Assembly: GCA_029259975.1 (NCBI GenBank)
Contig: JAJDEE010000160.1
Location: 1 to 5,601, forward strand
DNA: 5,601 bases
Direction: 5' to 3'
DNA from: Planctomycetota bacterium
GTDB lineage: Bacteria > Planctomycetota > Planctomycetia > Pirellulales > Lacipirellulaceae
Positions 1 to 5,601 of the stretch are shown here, one piece after another; positions within the stretch are counted from its first letter, which is position 1; each line of letters starts with the position of its first letter. The position numbers and the translations under genes are program-made. The notes beneath the pieces were generated by a model. It was given only the letters and a program-made list of their open reading frames with translations, was not told the DNA's origin and made no database searches.

Positions 1-2
1 AG

Positions 3-1253
3 AATCCCAAGAGCCTTTCTCTTCGCACGCATAGCCAAACTAGCGGCTGGAGCTTAACCGCCCAAGATGTTTACAACAACGTGACCCGCACTTGCGTGGA
101 GGCAATGGCAGCCGTCCACGGCCACACCCAGTCGCTTCACACCAACGCACTGGACGAGGCATTAGCATTGCCAACCGACTTTTCGGCTCGCATCGCTCGC
201 AATACGCAGCTATTCCTGCAACAAGAAACCGACACCTGCGACGTGGTCGATGCCTGGGGCGGCAGCTATTTTGTAGAACATTTGACGCAAGATCTGGCCC
301 ACAAGGCTTGGGAGCACATTTGCGAAGTTGAAGAATTGGGCGGCATGACGAAGGCGATTCAGCAAGGGATTCCCAAGCTGCGTATCGAAGAAGCCTCGGC
401 GCGTACGCAAGCACGCATTGACTCGGGCCAACAAACGGTAGTTGGTGTCAACAAATACCGATTAGCCGTCGAAGAAAATATCAACGTACTGCATGTCGAC
501 AACACAGCAGTACGCGAATCGCAGATTGCTAACATTGAGAGATTGCGAGCAGAGCGTAACTCGGATCGCGTTGATAACACTTTACGAGCGTTAAGCGAGT
601 GCGCAGAATCAAAGAGAGGGAATCTGCTCGAATTGGCCGTCGAAGCGGCCAGGGTCAAAGCCACAGTTGGAGAGATTAGCGGAGCGTTGGAAAAAGTGTA
701 CGGAAGATACAAAGCGCCAGTCAATGCCGTCCAAGGCGTCTATGCAGCAGAAATTGGCAGTCAGAGTGGCACGGAGCGAGTGCGTAATTTGGCCGCGAGT
801 TTCGCCAAAGCCGAAGGACGCCGCCCACGGATATTGGTCGCCAAGATGGGGCAAGACGGACATGATCGCGGACAGAAAGTCATTGCCTCGGCCTTCGCTG
901 ATCTAGGATTTGACGTCGATATCGGCCCCCTATTCAGAACTCCGGCAGAGACAGCGCAACACGCGATTGAAAACGATGTCCACATTGTCGGTGTCAGCTC
1001 ATTAGCGGCCGGTCATTTGACTCTGGTGCCTCAGCTACGTGATGAGTTAGCAAGTCGAGGACGCGAGGATATCATGATCGTCGCAGGTGGGGTGATACCT
1101 CCACAGGATTGTAAAGCTCTTCTCGAAGCGGGCGCTGTTGCCGTCTTCGGTCCTGGCACGGTGATCAGCGAGGCAGCTACCAAGCTAGTGATTTCGCTTG
1201 CAAAGCATCTCGATATTCATTTGGGAGAAGCCTCCGAAGGAAGCAAGACATGA
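3..1253 (+). CDS. scpA: Methylmalonyl-CoA mutase large subunit, C-terminal part (5' end outside window)
   Basis: This adenosylcobalamin enzyme interconverts (R)-methylmalonyl-CoA and succinyl-CoA in the cytoplasm. The frame is open from base 3 through the left edge to TGA at 1251-1253, giving 416 residues; by comparison from memory with the Propionibacterium shermanii large subunit about 318 N-terminal residues are missing, so a start codon should not be sought here. Residues 1-110 are the last part of the substrate-binding TIM barrel, with RTHSQTSGW at 8-16 and HTQSLHTN at 41-48; R8, H10, Q12 and Q43 line up with the CoA-contacting R326, H328, Q330 and Q361. A linker follows. The B12-binding domain occupies about 275-405: KMGQDGHDRG holds the cobalt-ligating His (residue 287, bases 861-863), then GVSSLAAGH and the AGGVIPPQD loop. 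All expected B12 contacts are present. Only the mutase half-chain is visible, so homodimer versus heterodimer cannot be decided. Family assignment is very secure. Confidence 0.97.
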   Translation, partial: NPKSLSLRTHSQTSGWSLTAQDVYNNVTRTCVEAMAAVHGHTQSLHTNALDEALALPTDFSARIARNTQLFLQQETDTCDVVDAWGGSYFVEHLTQDLAHKAWEHICEVEELGGMTKAIQQGIPKLRIEEASARTQARIDSGQQTVVGVNKYRLAVEENINVLHVDNTAVRESQIANIERLRAERNSDRVDNTLRALSECAESKRGNLLELAVEAARVKATVGEISGALEKVYGRYKAPVNAVQGVYAAEIGSQSGTERVRNLAASFAKAEGRRPRILVAKMGQDGHDRGQKVIASAFADLGFDVDIGPLFRTPAETAQHAIENDVHIVGVSSLAAGHLTLVPQLRDELASRGREDIMIVAGGVIPPQDCKALLEAGAVAVFGPGTVISEAATKLVISLAKHLDIHLGEASEGSKT

Positions 1254-1265
1254 TCGGTGGCTGGT

Positions 1266-2291
1266 ATGAAAAGTAAGCGTCCCAACGGCACGGGTCGTCG
1301 CGAACTGACGCTTGACGAATATTACGCTGGCGTGAGAAATGGCGAAGTCGCCACTCTAGCACGGGCACTGACGTTGATCGAATCGAAGAACGCACACCAC
1401 CGGAGAACGGCGGAGGAGTTACTGGCAAGGCTACTTCCGCATACCGGAAATGCCCTTCGAGTGGGCATCACCGGAGCGCCAGGCGTCGGCAAAAGCACCT
1501 TTATTGAAGCCCTGGGATTACTTTTGACAACCAGCGGTCGGCGTGTTGCTGTCCTGGCTGTCGACCCTTCCAGTGGCATCAGCGGCGGGAGTATTCTGGG
1601 TGATAAAACACGCATGACGCTGTTGTCGGCTGAGTCAGGTGCCTACATCCGCCCTTCACCCTCCGCAGGCACACTGGGCGGAGTCGCCAGTCGCACGCGA
1701 GAGAGTTTGTTGGTGTGCGAAGCAGCCGGTTATGACGTGGTTCTCGTAGAAACGGTAGGCGTTGGGCAATCAGAGACGATGGTTGCCGACATGACCGACT
1801 GCTTTTTAGCCTTAATGCAGTCTGGCGCCGGCGACGAGCTGCAAGGAATCAAGCGGGGACTGCTTGAGTTGGTAGACGTGATCGCTGTCAACAAGGCCGA
1901 CGGCGAAGGACGATTGGAAGCAGAGCGGGCAGCTCACCAATACGCAATTGCGCTCAAATCCATTTCACAACGATCAACATCCGTCGTGTTGCCTGACGTG
2001 TTAACCTGTAGTGCTTTAGAGCATGAAGGAATTGAAGAGGTGTGGAAAGCAGTCGAGCAACGTGTTCAGCGGCAACGAGACGATGGCACCCTGACGAAAA
2101 ACCGTGGGCAACAGAACTTGCGTTGGCTGTGGGGACTTGTCGAGTTGCAAATGAAACAGGCAATCCGCGAACACGCAAAAGTACGAGAAATACGAGACGC
2201 CTTAGAGCATGATGTTGTCGAAGGCGTTCTCCCGCCCGAGACGGCAGCAAGAAAGATACTAGAAGTTTTAGGACTAAGCAATGAGCATTAA
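1266..2291 (+). CDS. meaB: MeaB/ArgK-type G-protein chaperone of methylmalonyl-CoA mutase
   Basis: MeaB is a cytoplasmic GTPase of the SIMIBI class that gates cobalamin loading of methylmalonyl-CoA mutase and protects it from inactivation; its position directly after the mutase gene fits. Using ATG 1266 the protein is 341 residues, close to the usual 310-340. A helical N-terminal part (about 10-60) precedes the G domain: Walker A GAPGVGKST at 70-78, DPSSG and the GGSILGDKTRM segment around 100-117, the PSPSAGTLGG stretch at 131-139, ETVGVGQSE at 162-170, and base-recognition NKAD at 209-212. The C-terminal helices (about 275-341) correspond to the dimerisation arm. Start choice is open: GTG 1257 adds three residues but has AAGGA 15 bases upstream, too far, whereas ATG 1266 has GGTGG (1256-1260) at 5 bases. 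The last 11 bases overlap the next gene, suggesting coupled translation. The old name ArgK (arginine transport kinase) is a known misnomer. Confidence 0.95.
   Translation: MKSKRPNGTGRRELTLDEYYAGVRNGEVATLARALTLIESKNAHHRRTAEELLARLLPHTGNALRVGITGAPGVGKSTFIEALGLLLTTSGRRVAVLAVDPSSGISGGSILGDKTRMTLLSAESGAYIRPSPSAGTLGGVASRTRESLLVCEAAGYDVVLVETVGVGQSETMVADMTDCFLALMQSGAGDELQGIKRGLLELVDVIAVNKADGEGRLEAERAAHQYAIALKSISQRSTSVVLPDVLTCSALEHEGIEEVWKAVEQRVQRQRDDGTLTKNRGQQNLRWLWGLVELQMKQAIREHAKVREIRDALEHDVVEGVLPPETAARKILEVLGLSNEH
2270..2273 (+). promoter_or_regulatory. Ribosome binding site for the carboxyltransferase gene, inside meaB
   Basis: AGGA lies 7 bases before ATG 2281, inside the last codons of meaB. 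It supports 2281 as the start and means ribosomes finishing meaB at 2291 can restart on the overlapping gene. It is a short match, so coupling may matter more than the site itself. Confidence 0.55.
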
Positions 2292-3834
2292 GCAAGACCT
2301 TCTTAACAACCTGGATGAACGCCGCGAGACCGCACAACTGGGCGGGGGAACCGCACGGACTGAAAAACGCCATGCCAAAGGGCTACTCACGGCGCGAGAG
2401 CGGATCGACGTGTTCTTCGACCAAGACAGCTTTCAAGAGTGGGGCATGCACGTCGACCACGCTTGTCACGATTTTGGCATGGAGAGCAAGTCGTTTCCCG
2501 GCGATGGAGTGGTGACCGGCATCGGGCTTGTCAGCGGTCGCCCGACCGCTGCGTTCAGCCAAGACTTTACCGTCGGCGGCGGAGCGCTCGGACAACGCCA
2601 TGCTAAAAAGATTTGCGACATCATGGACTACGCCCAACAATGCGGAATGCCACTGGTGGGCATCAACGATTCAGGGGGCGCGCGCATTCAGGAGGGCGTG
2701 GAATCTCTCTCAGGATACGGACAAGTCTTTTACCGCAATGTCATTCTCTCGGGCTGTGTTCCTCAGATTGCCGTCATCGCCGGCAATTGTGCCGGTGGGG
2801 CAGCGTACTCGCCCGCACTGATGGATTTTTTGATCATGACTCGGGAGAACGCAAACATGTTTATTTGCGGTCCCCAGGTAATCAAAGCGGCGACGGGCGA
2901 ACAGGCAACGATGGAACAAATCGGTAGTGCCGCTGCCAACGCAAGCATCAGCGGCAACGTCCACTTCATCGCCGACAATGATCAACACGCTTTGGAAATC
3001 GCAACCAGCTTGCTCTCGTATTTGCCGGCAAACAATCTCGAGAACCCTCCTCACGCACCCACGGCGGACATTTGCTTAGATCCCGACGAAGGTATGAACG
3101 ATCTTGTTCCGGCAGATTCGAGAGCAGGCATGGATATGTACCAGGTGATTACACGCATTGTCGATCCTGGAAGTTTTTTAGAAGTACATCGTGATTTTGC
3201 GAAGAATATTATCGTCGGCTTTTCGCGTATTGATGGCATTGTGGCCGGAATTATCGCTAACCAACCGCTTGTTCTTGCTGGGGCACTAGACATCGATGCC
3301 TCCGACAAATCGGCTCGCTTTATTCGTTTTTGTAATGCCTTTAATATCCCGATTGTCAATCTGGTCGATGTCCCCGGGTTTCTGCCAGGGGTACAACAAG
3401 AGCAGGGAGGAATCATTCGCCACGGAGCAAAAATGCTTTTCGCCTACGCCTCGGCAACCGTCCCCAAAATTACGGTCATCACCCGGCGCGCCTACGGAGG
3501 TTCCTACCTTGCCATGTGCAGTAGCGACCTGGGAGCCGATCTCGTGTTCGCCTGGCCCACCGCAGAAATCGCCGTAATGGGTGCCGAAGGGGCGGTCGAT
3601 GTGCTGTATCGCAAAGAGCTGGCGAATGAAGAGAATCGTGAGACCGCGCGAACCAAGCGAATCGAGGAGTACCAGGACCGCTTTGCTTCGCCCTACATGG
3701 CTGCTTCGCACGGAATGATCACCGACGTGATTTCCCCGGCCCAGACCCGTTACATGGTGTCGTTAGCATTGCGTAATTCGTTGAAAAAAAGCGAAGTCCG
3801 TCCCCCGAAAAAACATGGCTTGATGCCACTTTGA
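2281..3834 (+). CDS. mmdA: Methylmalonyl-CoA decarboxylase alpha / propionyl-CoA carboxylase beta (carboxyltransferase)
   Basis: This 517-residue protein is a full-length biotin-dependent carboxyltransferase of the PccB/MmdA family, which moves a carboxyl group between biotin and an acyl-CoA. Two crotonase-like halves are visible. The N half has TARERID (37-43), GINDSGGARIQEG (127-139) and the oxyanion-hole segment GNCAGGAAYSPAL (168-180). The C half has LVDVPGFLPG (361-370), QEQGGIIRHGAK (373-384), RRAYGGSYLAM (402-412), LGADLVFAWPT (417-427) and MGAEGAVDVLYRKE (433-446). The tail KKHGLMPL closely matches the family C-terminus, so the end is intact. The Asp in LGAD (residue 420) is, from memory, the position that favours propionyl-CoA over acetyl-CoA. 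It carries no biotin site, so a separate carrier is needed. The downstream OadG- and OadB-like genes favour the role of alpha subunit of a Na+-pumping methylmalonyl-CoA decarboxylase (MmdA); without them it would be called PccB, and sequence alone cannot separate these. Confidence 0.95.
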   Translation: MSIKQDLLNNLDERRETAQLGGGTARTEKRHAKGLLTARERIDVFFDQDSFQEWGMHVDHACHDFGMESKSFPGDGVVTGIGLVSGRPTAAFSQDFTVGGGALGQRHAKKICDIMDYAQQCGMPLVGINDSGGARIQEGVESLSGYGQVFYRNVILSGCVPQIAVIAGNCAGGAAYSPALMDFLIMTRENANMFICGPQVIKAATGEQATMEQIGSAAANASISGNVHFIADNDQHALEIATSLLSYLPANNLENPPHAPTADICLDPDEGMNDLVPADSRAGMDMYQVITRIVDPGSFLEVHRDFAKNIIVGFSRIDGIVAGIIANQPLVLAGALDIDASDKSARFIRFCNAFNIPIVNLVDVPGFLPGVQQEQGGIIRHGAKMLFAYASATVPKITVITRRAYGGSYLAMCSSDLGADLVFAWPTAEIAVMGAEGAVDVLYRKELANEENRETARTKRIEEYQDRFASPYMAASHGMITDVISPAQTRYMVSLALRNSLKKSEVRPPKKHGLMPL

Positions 3835-3851
3835 GGCCAGAAATTCACGAT

Positions 3852-3856
3852 AGGAG
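3852..3856 (+). promoter_or_regulatory. Ribosome binding site of the OadG-like gene
   Basis: AGGAG stands 9 bases before ATG 3866, in the 31-base gap after the carboxyltransferase stop. It fixes the start of a small, poorly conserved protein whose N-terminus could not be set by homology. Confidence 0.75.
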
Positions 3857-3865
3857 TCACTCGAA

Positions 3866-4282
3866 ATGACTTACGCAGTTTGGGCAGTTGCGAGCCTCGA
3901 ACCTAGGCTCGCTCAGCTCGTTTGGGAACCGTTATTTGAGGATCATGGCTTTCCCTTGGCCATCATGGGATTGTTTGTAGTTTTTGCTGCGTTGATCTTG
4001 GTCCGCATCTTCATTGGCACGCTGCCTCGCATCATTGCCGTCTTGGATCGCTTTTTTCCAACGGCGGCTGAGGCAGCGACGGAAGCCCCCGCCCCACAGG
4101 CGGCAGAGGGTCTGTCGGAGGAGATCGTCGTTGTGATTGCCACCGCAGTAGCAATGACATTGCGCGTCCCGCATCGAATCGTACACACGCGTGAGCTGTC
4201 TGCGGAGGATTTGAGCTGGACGCTAGAGGGGCGGCGTCAACATCATATTTCACATAGAATTCACCCTCGAGATAGCCGTTGA
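3866..4282 (+). CDS. OadG/MmdD-type small membrane subunit of a Na+-pumping decarboxylase
   Basis: Small subunits of this family (OadG in oxaloacetate decarboxylases, MmdD in methylmalonyl-CoA decarboxylases) hold the soluble carboxyltransferase to the membrane pump. The 138-residue protein is longer than Klebsiella OadG (about 83). It has a short N-terminal segment, one strong membrane helix at about 29-52 (rich in I, L, V, F), a basic/aromatic edge (about 55-64), an Ala/Glu/Pro-rich flexible linker (66-82), then a segment EEIVVVIATAVAMTL (85-99) typical of the family's soluble tail and a basic end. The tail has W118, GRR (122-124) and four His (126, 127, 130, 133); the W...GRR...H pattern recurs in long family members. 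The identification rests on topology, composition, this tail and above all position between an MmdA-like and an OadB-like gene, since the family is weakly conserved. The stop TGA is in the same frame as the next gene, 3 bases away. Confidence 0.82.
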   Translation: MTYAVWAVASLEPRLAQLVWEPLFEDHGFPLAIMGLFVVFAALILVRIFIGTLPRIIAVLDRFFPTAAEAATEAPAPQAAEGLSEEIVVVIATAVAMTLRVPHRIVHTRELSAEDLSWTLEGRRQHHISHRIHPRDSR

Positions 4283-4285
4283 CCG

Positions 4286-5434
4286 ATGAACACACTGGAT
4301 TATCTGGGTACCAAGGCGGGCCAGCTCTATCAGACCACTGCGTTTGCTGAGTTTCAGATCGGCAATGTAGTGATGATCTTGATTGGGATGCTATTTATCT
4401 TTCTAGCGATCTCCAAGCACTATGAACCTCTGTTGCTCGTGCCGATTGGCTTCGGAGTGATCGTTGGCAATATCCCTTCGGTTGCTGGGATGGGCCTGAG
4501 TGTTTACGACGAAGGCAGCGTGCTTCGCTACTTGTATCTTGGTGTTGAAAAAGGGGTTTACCCACCTTTGATATTTTTGGGTATTGGAGCGATGACTGAC
4601 TTTTCTACGATGCTCTCCAACCCGCGTCTGGTCCTGCTGGGAGCGGCAGCCCAGGTGGGTGTCTTTCTTACGTTTCTTGGCGCGCTCGTGCTAGGGTTTA
4701 CTCCGCAGGAGGCAGGCGCGATCGGGATTATTGGTGGTGCCGATGGGCCGACAGCCATTTTTCTGTCTTCGCGGCTAGCCCCTAATTTGCTCGGTGCCAT
4801 CGCAATCGCTGCGTATTCCTATATGGCACTTGTCCCCGTCATTCAGCCGCCCATCATGGTTTTGCTGACGACACGCAAAGAGCGGCTAATGCGCATGAAA
4901 CCGCCTCGTCACGTATCGCGCCGAGAGCGAATTATCTTTCCGATTGCTGCCTTCTTGATTTGTACGGCTCTCGCGCCGGGGGCGTTAGTCTTGATTGGCA
5001 TGCTCTTTTTCGGCAATCTTTTGAAGGAATGCACGGTTACAGAGCGACTAGCCAATACGGCACGCAACGGTATGATCGACGTGGTGACGATCCTGCTTGG
5101 ATTTAGTGTGGGCTGTAGCACCAACGCCCGCTTTTTTCTGACGAAGCAATCGATCTTGATTTTCGCCTTAGGAGCAATCTCGTTTGCGATCGCTACCGCC
5201 AGTGGCATCTTGTTTGCCAAGCTCATGAATCTTTTCGTCACCGAAAAAATCAACCCGTTGATCGGCGCTGCAGGCGTCTCGGCTGTGCCCGATTCGGCAC
5301 GGGTGGTTCATATGGTCGGGCTAAAAGAGGATCCGCAAAATTTCTTAATCATGCACGCCATGGCGCCCAACGTGGCCGGCGTACTAGGCTCGGCCATCGC
5401 AGCAGGCGTATTGTGGTCTCAATTGGCGAACTGA
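4286..5434 (+). CDS. mmdB: OadB/MmdB-type Na+-pumping beta subunit of methylmalonyl-CoA decarboxylase
   Basis: This integral membrane subunit decarboxylates carboxybiotin and uses the energy to export Na+. The 382-residue protein is hydrophobic, with about nine to eleven membrane or re-entrant segments (roughly 25-42, 48-66, 91-103, 115-137, 144-160, 168-194, 214-242, 262-277, 289-312, 323-345, 361-378). All residues known from Klebsiella OadB to matter for Na+ and proton movement are present at a constant offset of 50: D153 in GGADGPTAIF (D203), Y179 in SYMALVPVIQPP (Y229), and N323, G327, S332, R339 in NPLIGAAGVSAVPDSARV (N373, G377, S382, R389). The mapping is from memory, but the spacing fits exactly. 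The roughly 50-residue difference from Klebsiella lies at the N-terminus. Start ATG 4286 follows the previous stop by 3 bases and has only a weak GAG-like site upstream, so translation probably depends on coupling. The substrate is inferred from the adjacent carboxyltransferase; OadB and GcdB proteins look much alike. Confidence 0.94.
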   Translation: MNTLDYLGTKAGQLYQTTAFAEFQIGNVVMILIGMLFIFLAISKHYEPLLLVPIGFGVIVGNIPSVAGMGLSVYDEGSVLRYLYLGVEKGVYPPLIFLGIGAMTDFSTMLSNPRLVLLGAAAQVGVFLTFLGALVLGFTPQEAGAIGIIGGADGPTAIFLSSRLAPNLLGAIAIAAYSYMALVPVIQPPIMVLLTTRKERLMRMKPPRHVSRRERIIFPIAAFLICTALAPGALVLIGMLFFGNLLKECTVTERLANTARNGMIDVVTILLGFSVGCSTNARFFLTKQSILIFALGAISFAIATASGILFAKLMNLFVTEKINPLIGAAGVSAVPDSARVVHMVGLKEDPQNFLIMHAMAPNVAGVLGSAIAAGVLWSQLAN

Positions 5435-5498
5435 CGATCGCCGCCAGTTTAAGGTGCTACTACAGCATTTCACGCAGAAATTGTAGGATGAAACTATG

Positions 5499-5533
5499 AA
5501 AAAAGCGAAGGCCGCGCCGCGTTGGCTTTCCTT
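5499..5533 (-). terminator. Imperfect stem-loop with T-run on the minus strand; possible terminator
   Basis: Arms 5503-5513 (AAGCGAAGGCC) and 5524-5533 (GGCTTTCCTT) pair over 10 base pairs with one bulged C and one G-T pair, around a 10-base GC-rich loop. On the plus strand no T-run follows, so it is a poor intrinsic terminator for the pump operon. Read on the minus strand the stem is followed by six T (complement of 5499-5504), the form of an intrinsic terminator. No minus-strand gene is seen here, so it may instead slow or shield the plus transcript, or be incidental. Confidence 0.35.
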
Positions 5534-5540
5534 GAGATAC

Positions 5541-5567
5541 GTGATAAACCGGTGTTTTGTTAATCAC
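5541..5567. promoter_or_regulatory. Inverted repeat GTGATAAAC-N9-GTTAATCAC, possible operator or leader hairpin
   Basis: Two 9-base arms, 5541-5549 and 5559-5567, are inverted copies with a single central mismatch (A opposite A), separated by 9 bases. The repeat ends 14 bases before the AAGGAG of the next gene. It is the size of a dimeric regulator site, but the arms could also fold in RNA. No regulator family is assigned: arm spacing does not fit a CRP/FNR-type site. Confidence 0.35.
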
Positions 5568-5580
5568 TTGGTTTTCACAC

Positions 5581-5586
5581 AAGGAG
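5581..5586 (+). promoter_or_regulatory. Strong ribosome binding site for a gene entering the right edge
   Basis: AAGGAG sits 6 bases before ATG 5593, the best Shine-Dalgarno match in the window. It argues that 5593 is a true start and that the frame open from ATG 5496 is not the gene. Confidence 0.65.
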
Positions 5587-5592
5587 CAAGCC

Positions 5593-5601
5593 ATGTATTA
5601 C
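5593..5601 (+). CDS. First three codons of the next gene (cut by window edge), product unknown
   Basis: Only M-Y-Y is visible, so the product cannot be identified. The start is supported by AAGGAG at 5581-5586. From context, a biotin carrier (biotin/lipoyl attachment) protein would complete the decarboxylase and is the first candidate, but this is inference from what the operon lacks and not from any visible residue. The 158-base gap with two inverted repeats means it may be transcribed or controlled separately from the genes before it. Confidence 0.45.

Noticed and set aside
2613..2927. Plus-strand overlapping frame inside the carboxyltransferase gene
   Set aside because: The translation is Arg/Gly/His-rich with no recognisable domain, while the main frame encodes unbroken family motifs through the same bases.
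3286..3711. Long minus-strand open frame opposite the carboxyltransferase (others at 40-414, 359-724, 1954-2373, 2710-3054)
   Set aside because: These lie wholly opposite strongly conserved coding sequence, have low-complexity or Cys/Arg-rich translations, and match no family; they are shadows of the plus-strand codon pattern.
3784..3790. Run of seven A near the end of the carboxyltransferase gene, a possible slippage site
   Set aside because: The normal frame continues into the conserved family tail KKHGLMPL, so a frameshift would lose a conserved end; the run simply encodes Lys-Lys-Ser.
5532..5564. Possible promoter for the last gene: TTGAGA at 5532-5537 with TTTTGT at 5555 or GTTAAT at 5559
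   Set aside because: The -10 candidates match poorly at 17-base spacing, and the better one needs 21 bases, so it is not listed as a feature.
5496..5601. Plus-strand frame open from ATG 5496 to the right edge, with AGGA (5485-5488) 7 bases upstream
   Set aside because: The 35 visible residues look like no family I know, the first part lies in the stem-loop, and a better ribosome site with ATG in another frame occurs at 5581-5595. It remains possible as a short leader peptide.
1..5601. Search for tRNA, rRNA, CRISPR repeats, insertion-sequence ends, riboswitch or prophage signs
   Set aside because: Nothing was seen; nearly all bases are accounted for by five metabolic genes, and no cobalamin riboswitch-like leader can be expected because the operon start is outside the window.

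Overview
The window is one tightly packed, single-direction (+) operon fragment for methylmalonyl-CoA metabolism. In order it holds the C-terminal 416 residues of a B12-dependent methylmalonyl-CoA mutase (cut by the left edge), its G-protein chaperone MeaB, a biotin-dependent acyl-CoA carboxyltransferase of the PccB/MmdA family, a small OadG-type membrane subunit, and an OadB/MmdB-type sodium-pumping membrane subunit. About 160 bases of non-coding DNA follow, containing two imperfect inverted repeats, and then what looks like the start of another gene at the right edge.

Taken together the genes describe a succinate/propionate route. The mutase interconverts succinyl-CoA and (R)-methylmalonyl-CoA. 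MeaB protects and reloads the mutase with adenosylcobalamin. The carboxyltransferase moves the carboxyl group between methylmalonyl-CoA and biotin. The OadG and OadB subunits tie decarboxylation of carboxybiotin to export of Na+ across the membrane, as in the methylmalonyl-CoA decarboxylases of Veillonella and Propionigenium. Two parts that this scheme needs are not in the window: the biotin carrier protein and methylmalonyl-CoA epimerase. The gene beginning at the right edge is a candidate for the carrier, but only three codons are visible.

Spacing argues for one transcript: the mutase and meaB are about 12 bases apart, meaB and the carboxyltransferase overlap by 11 bases, the carboxyltransferase and oadG-like gene are 31 bases apart, and the oadG-like and oadB-like genes are 3 bases apart and in the same reading frame. 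The first real gap is after the OadB-like gene. No promoter, RNA gene, mobile element or CRISPR array was seen inside the operon.

The organism is a bacterium of middling G+C content that uses Shine-Dalgarno sites. The mix of a mutase very like the propionibacterial large subunit with Na+-pump subunits, and moderately diverged proteins throughout, would fit a Gram-negative environmental lineage such as the Planctomycetota, but this is an impression from memory and not something the window proves. The individual proteins belong to known families; no clearly new system is evident. The most unusual features are the arrangement of the genes, the junctions between them, and the structured leader ahead of the last gene.
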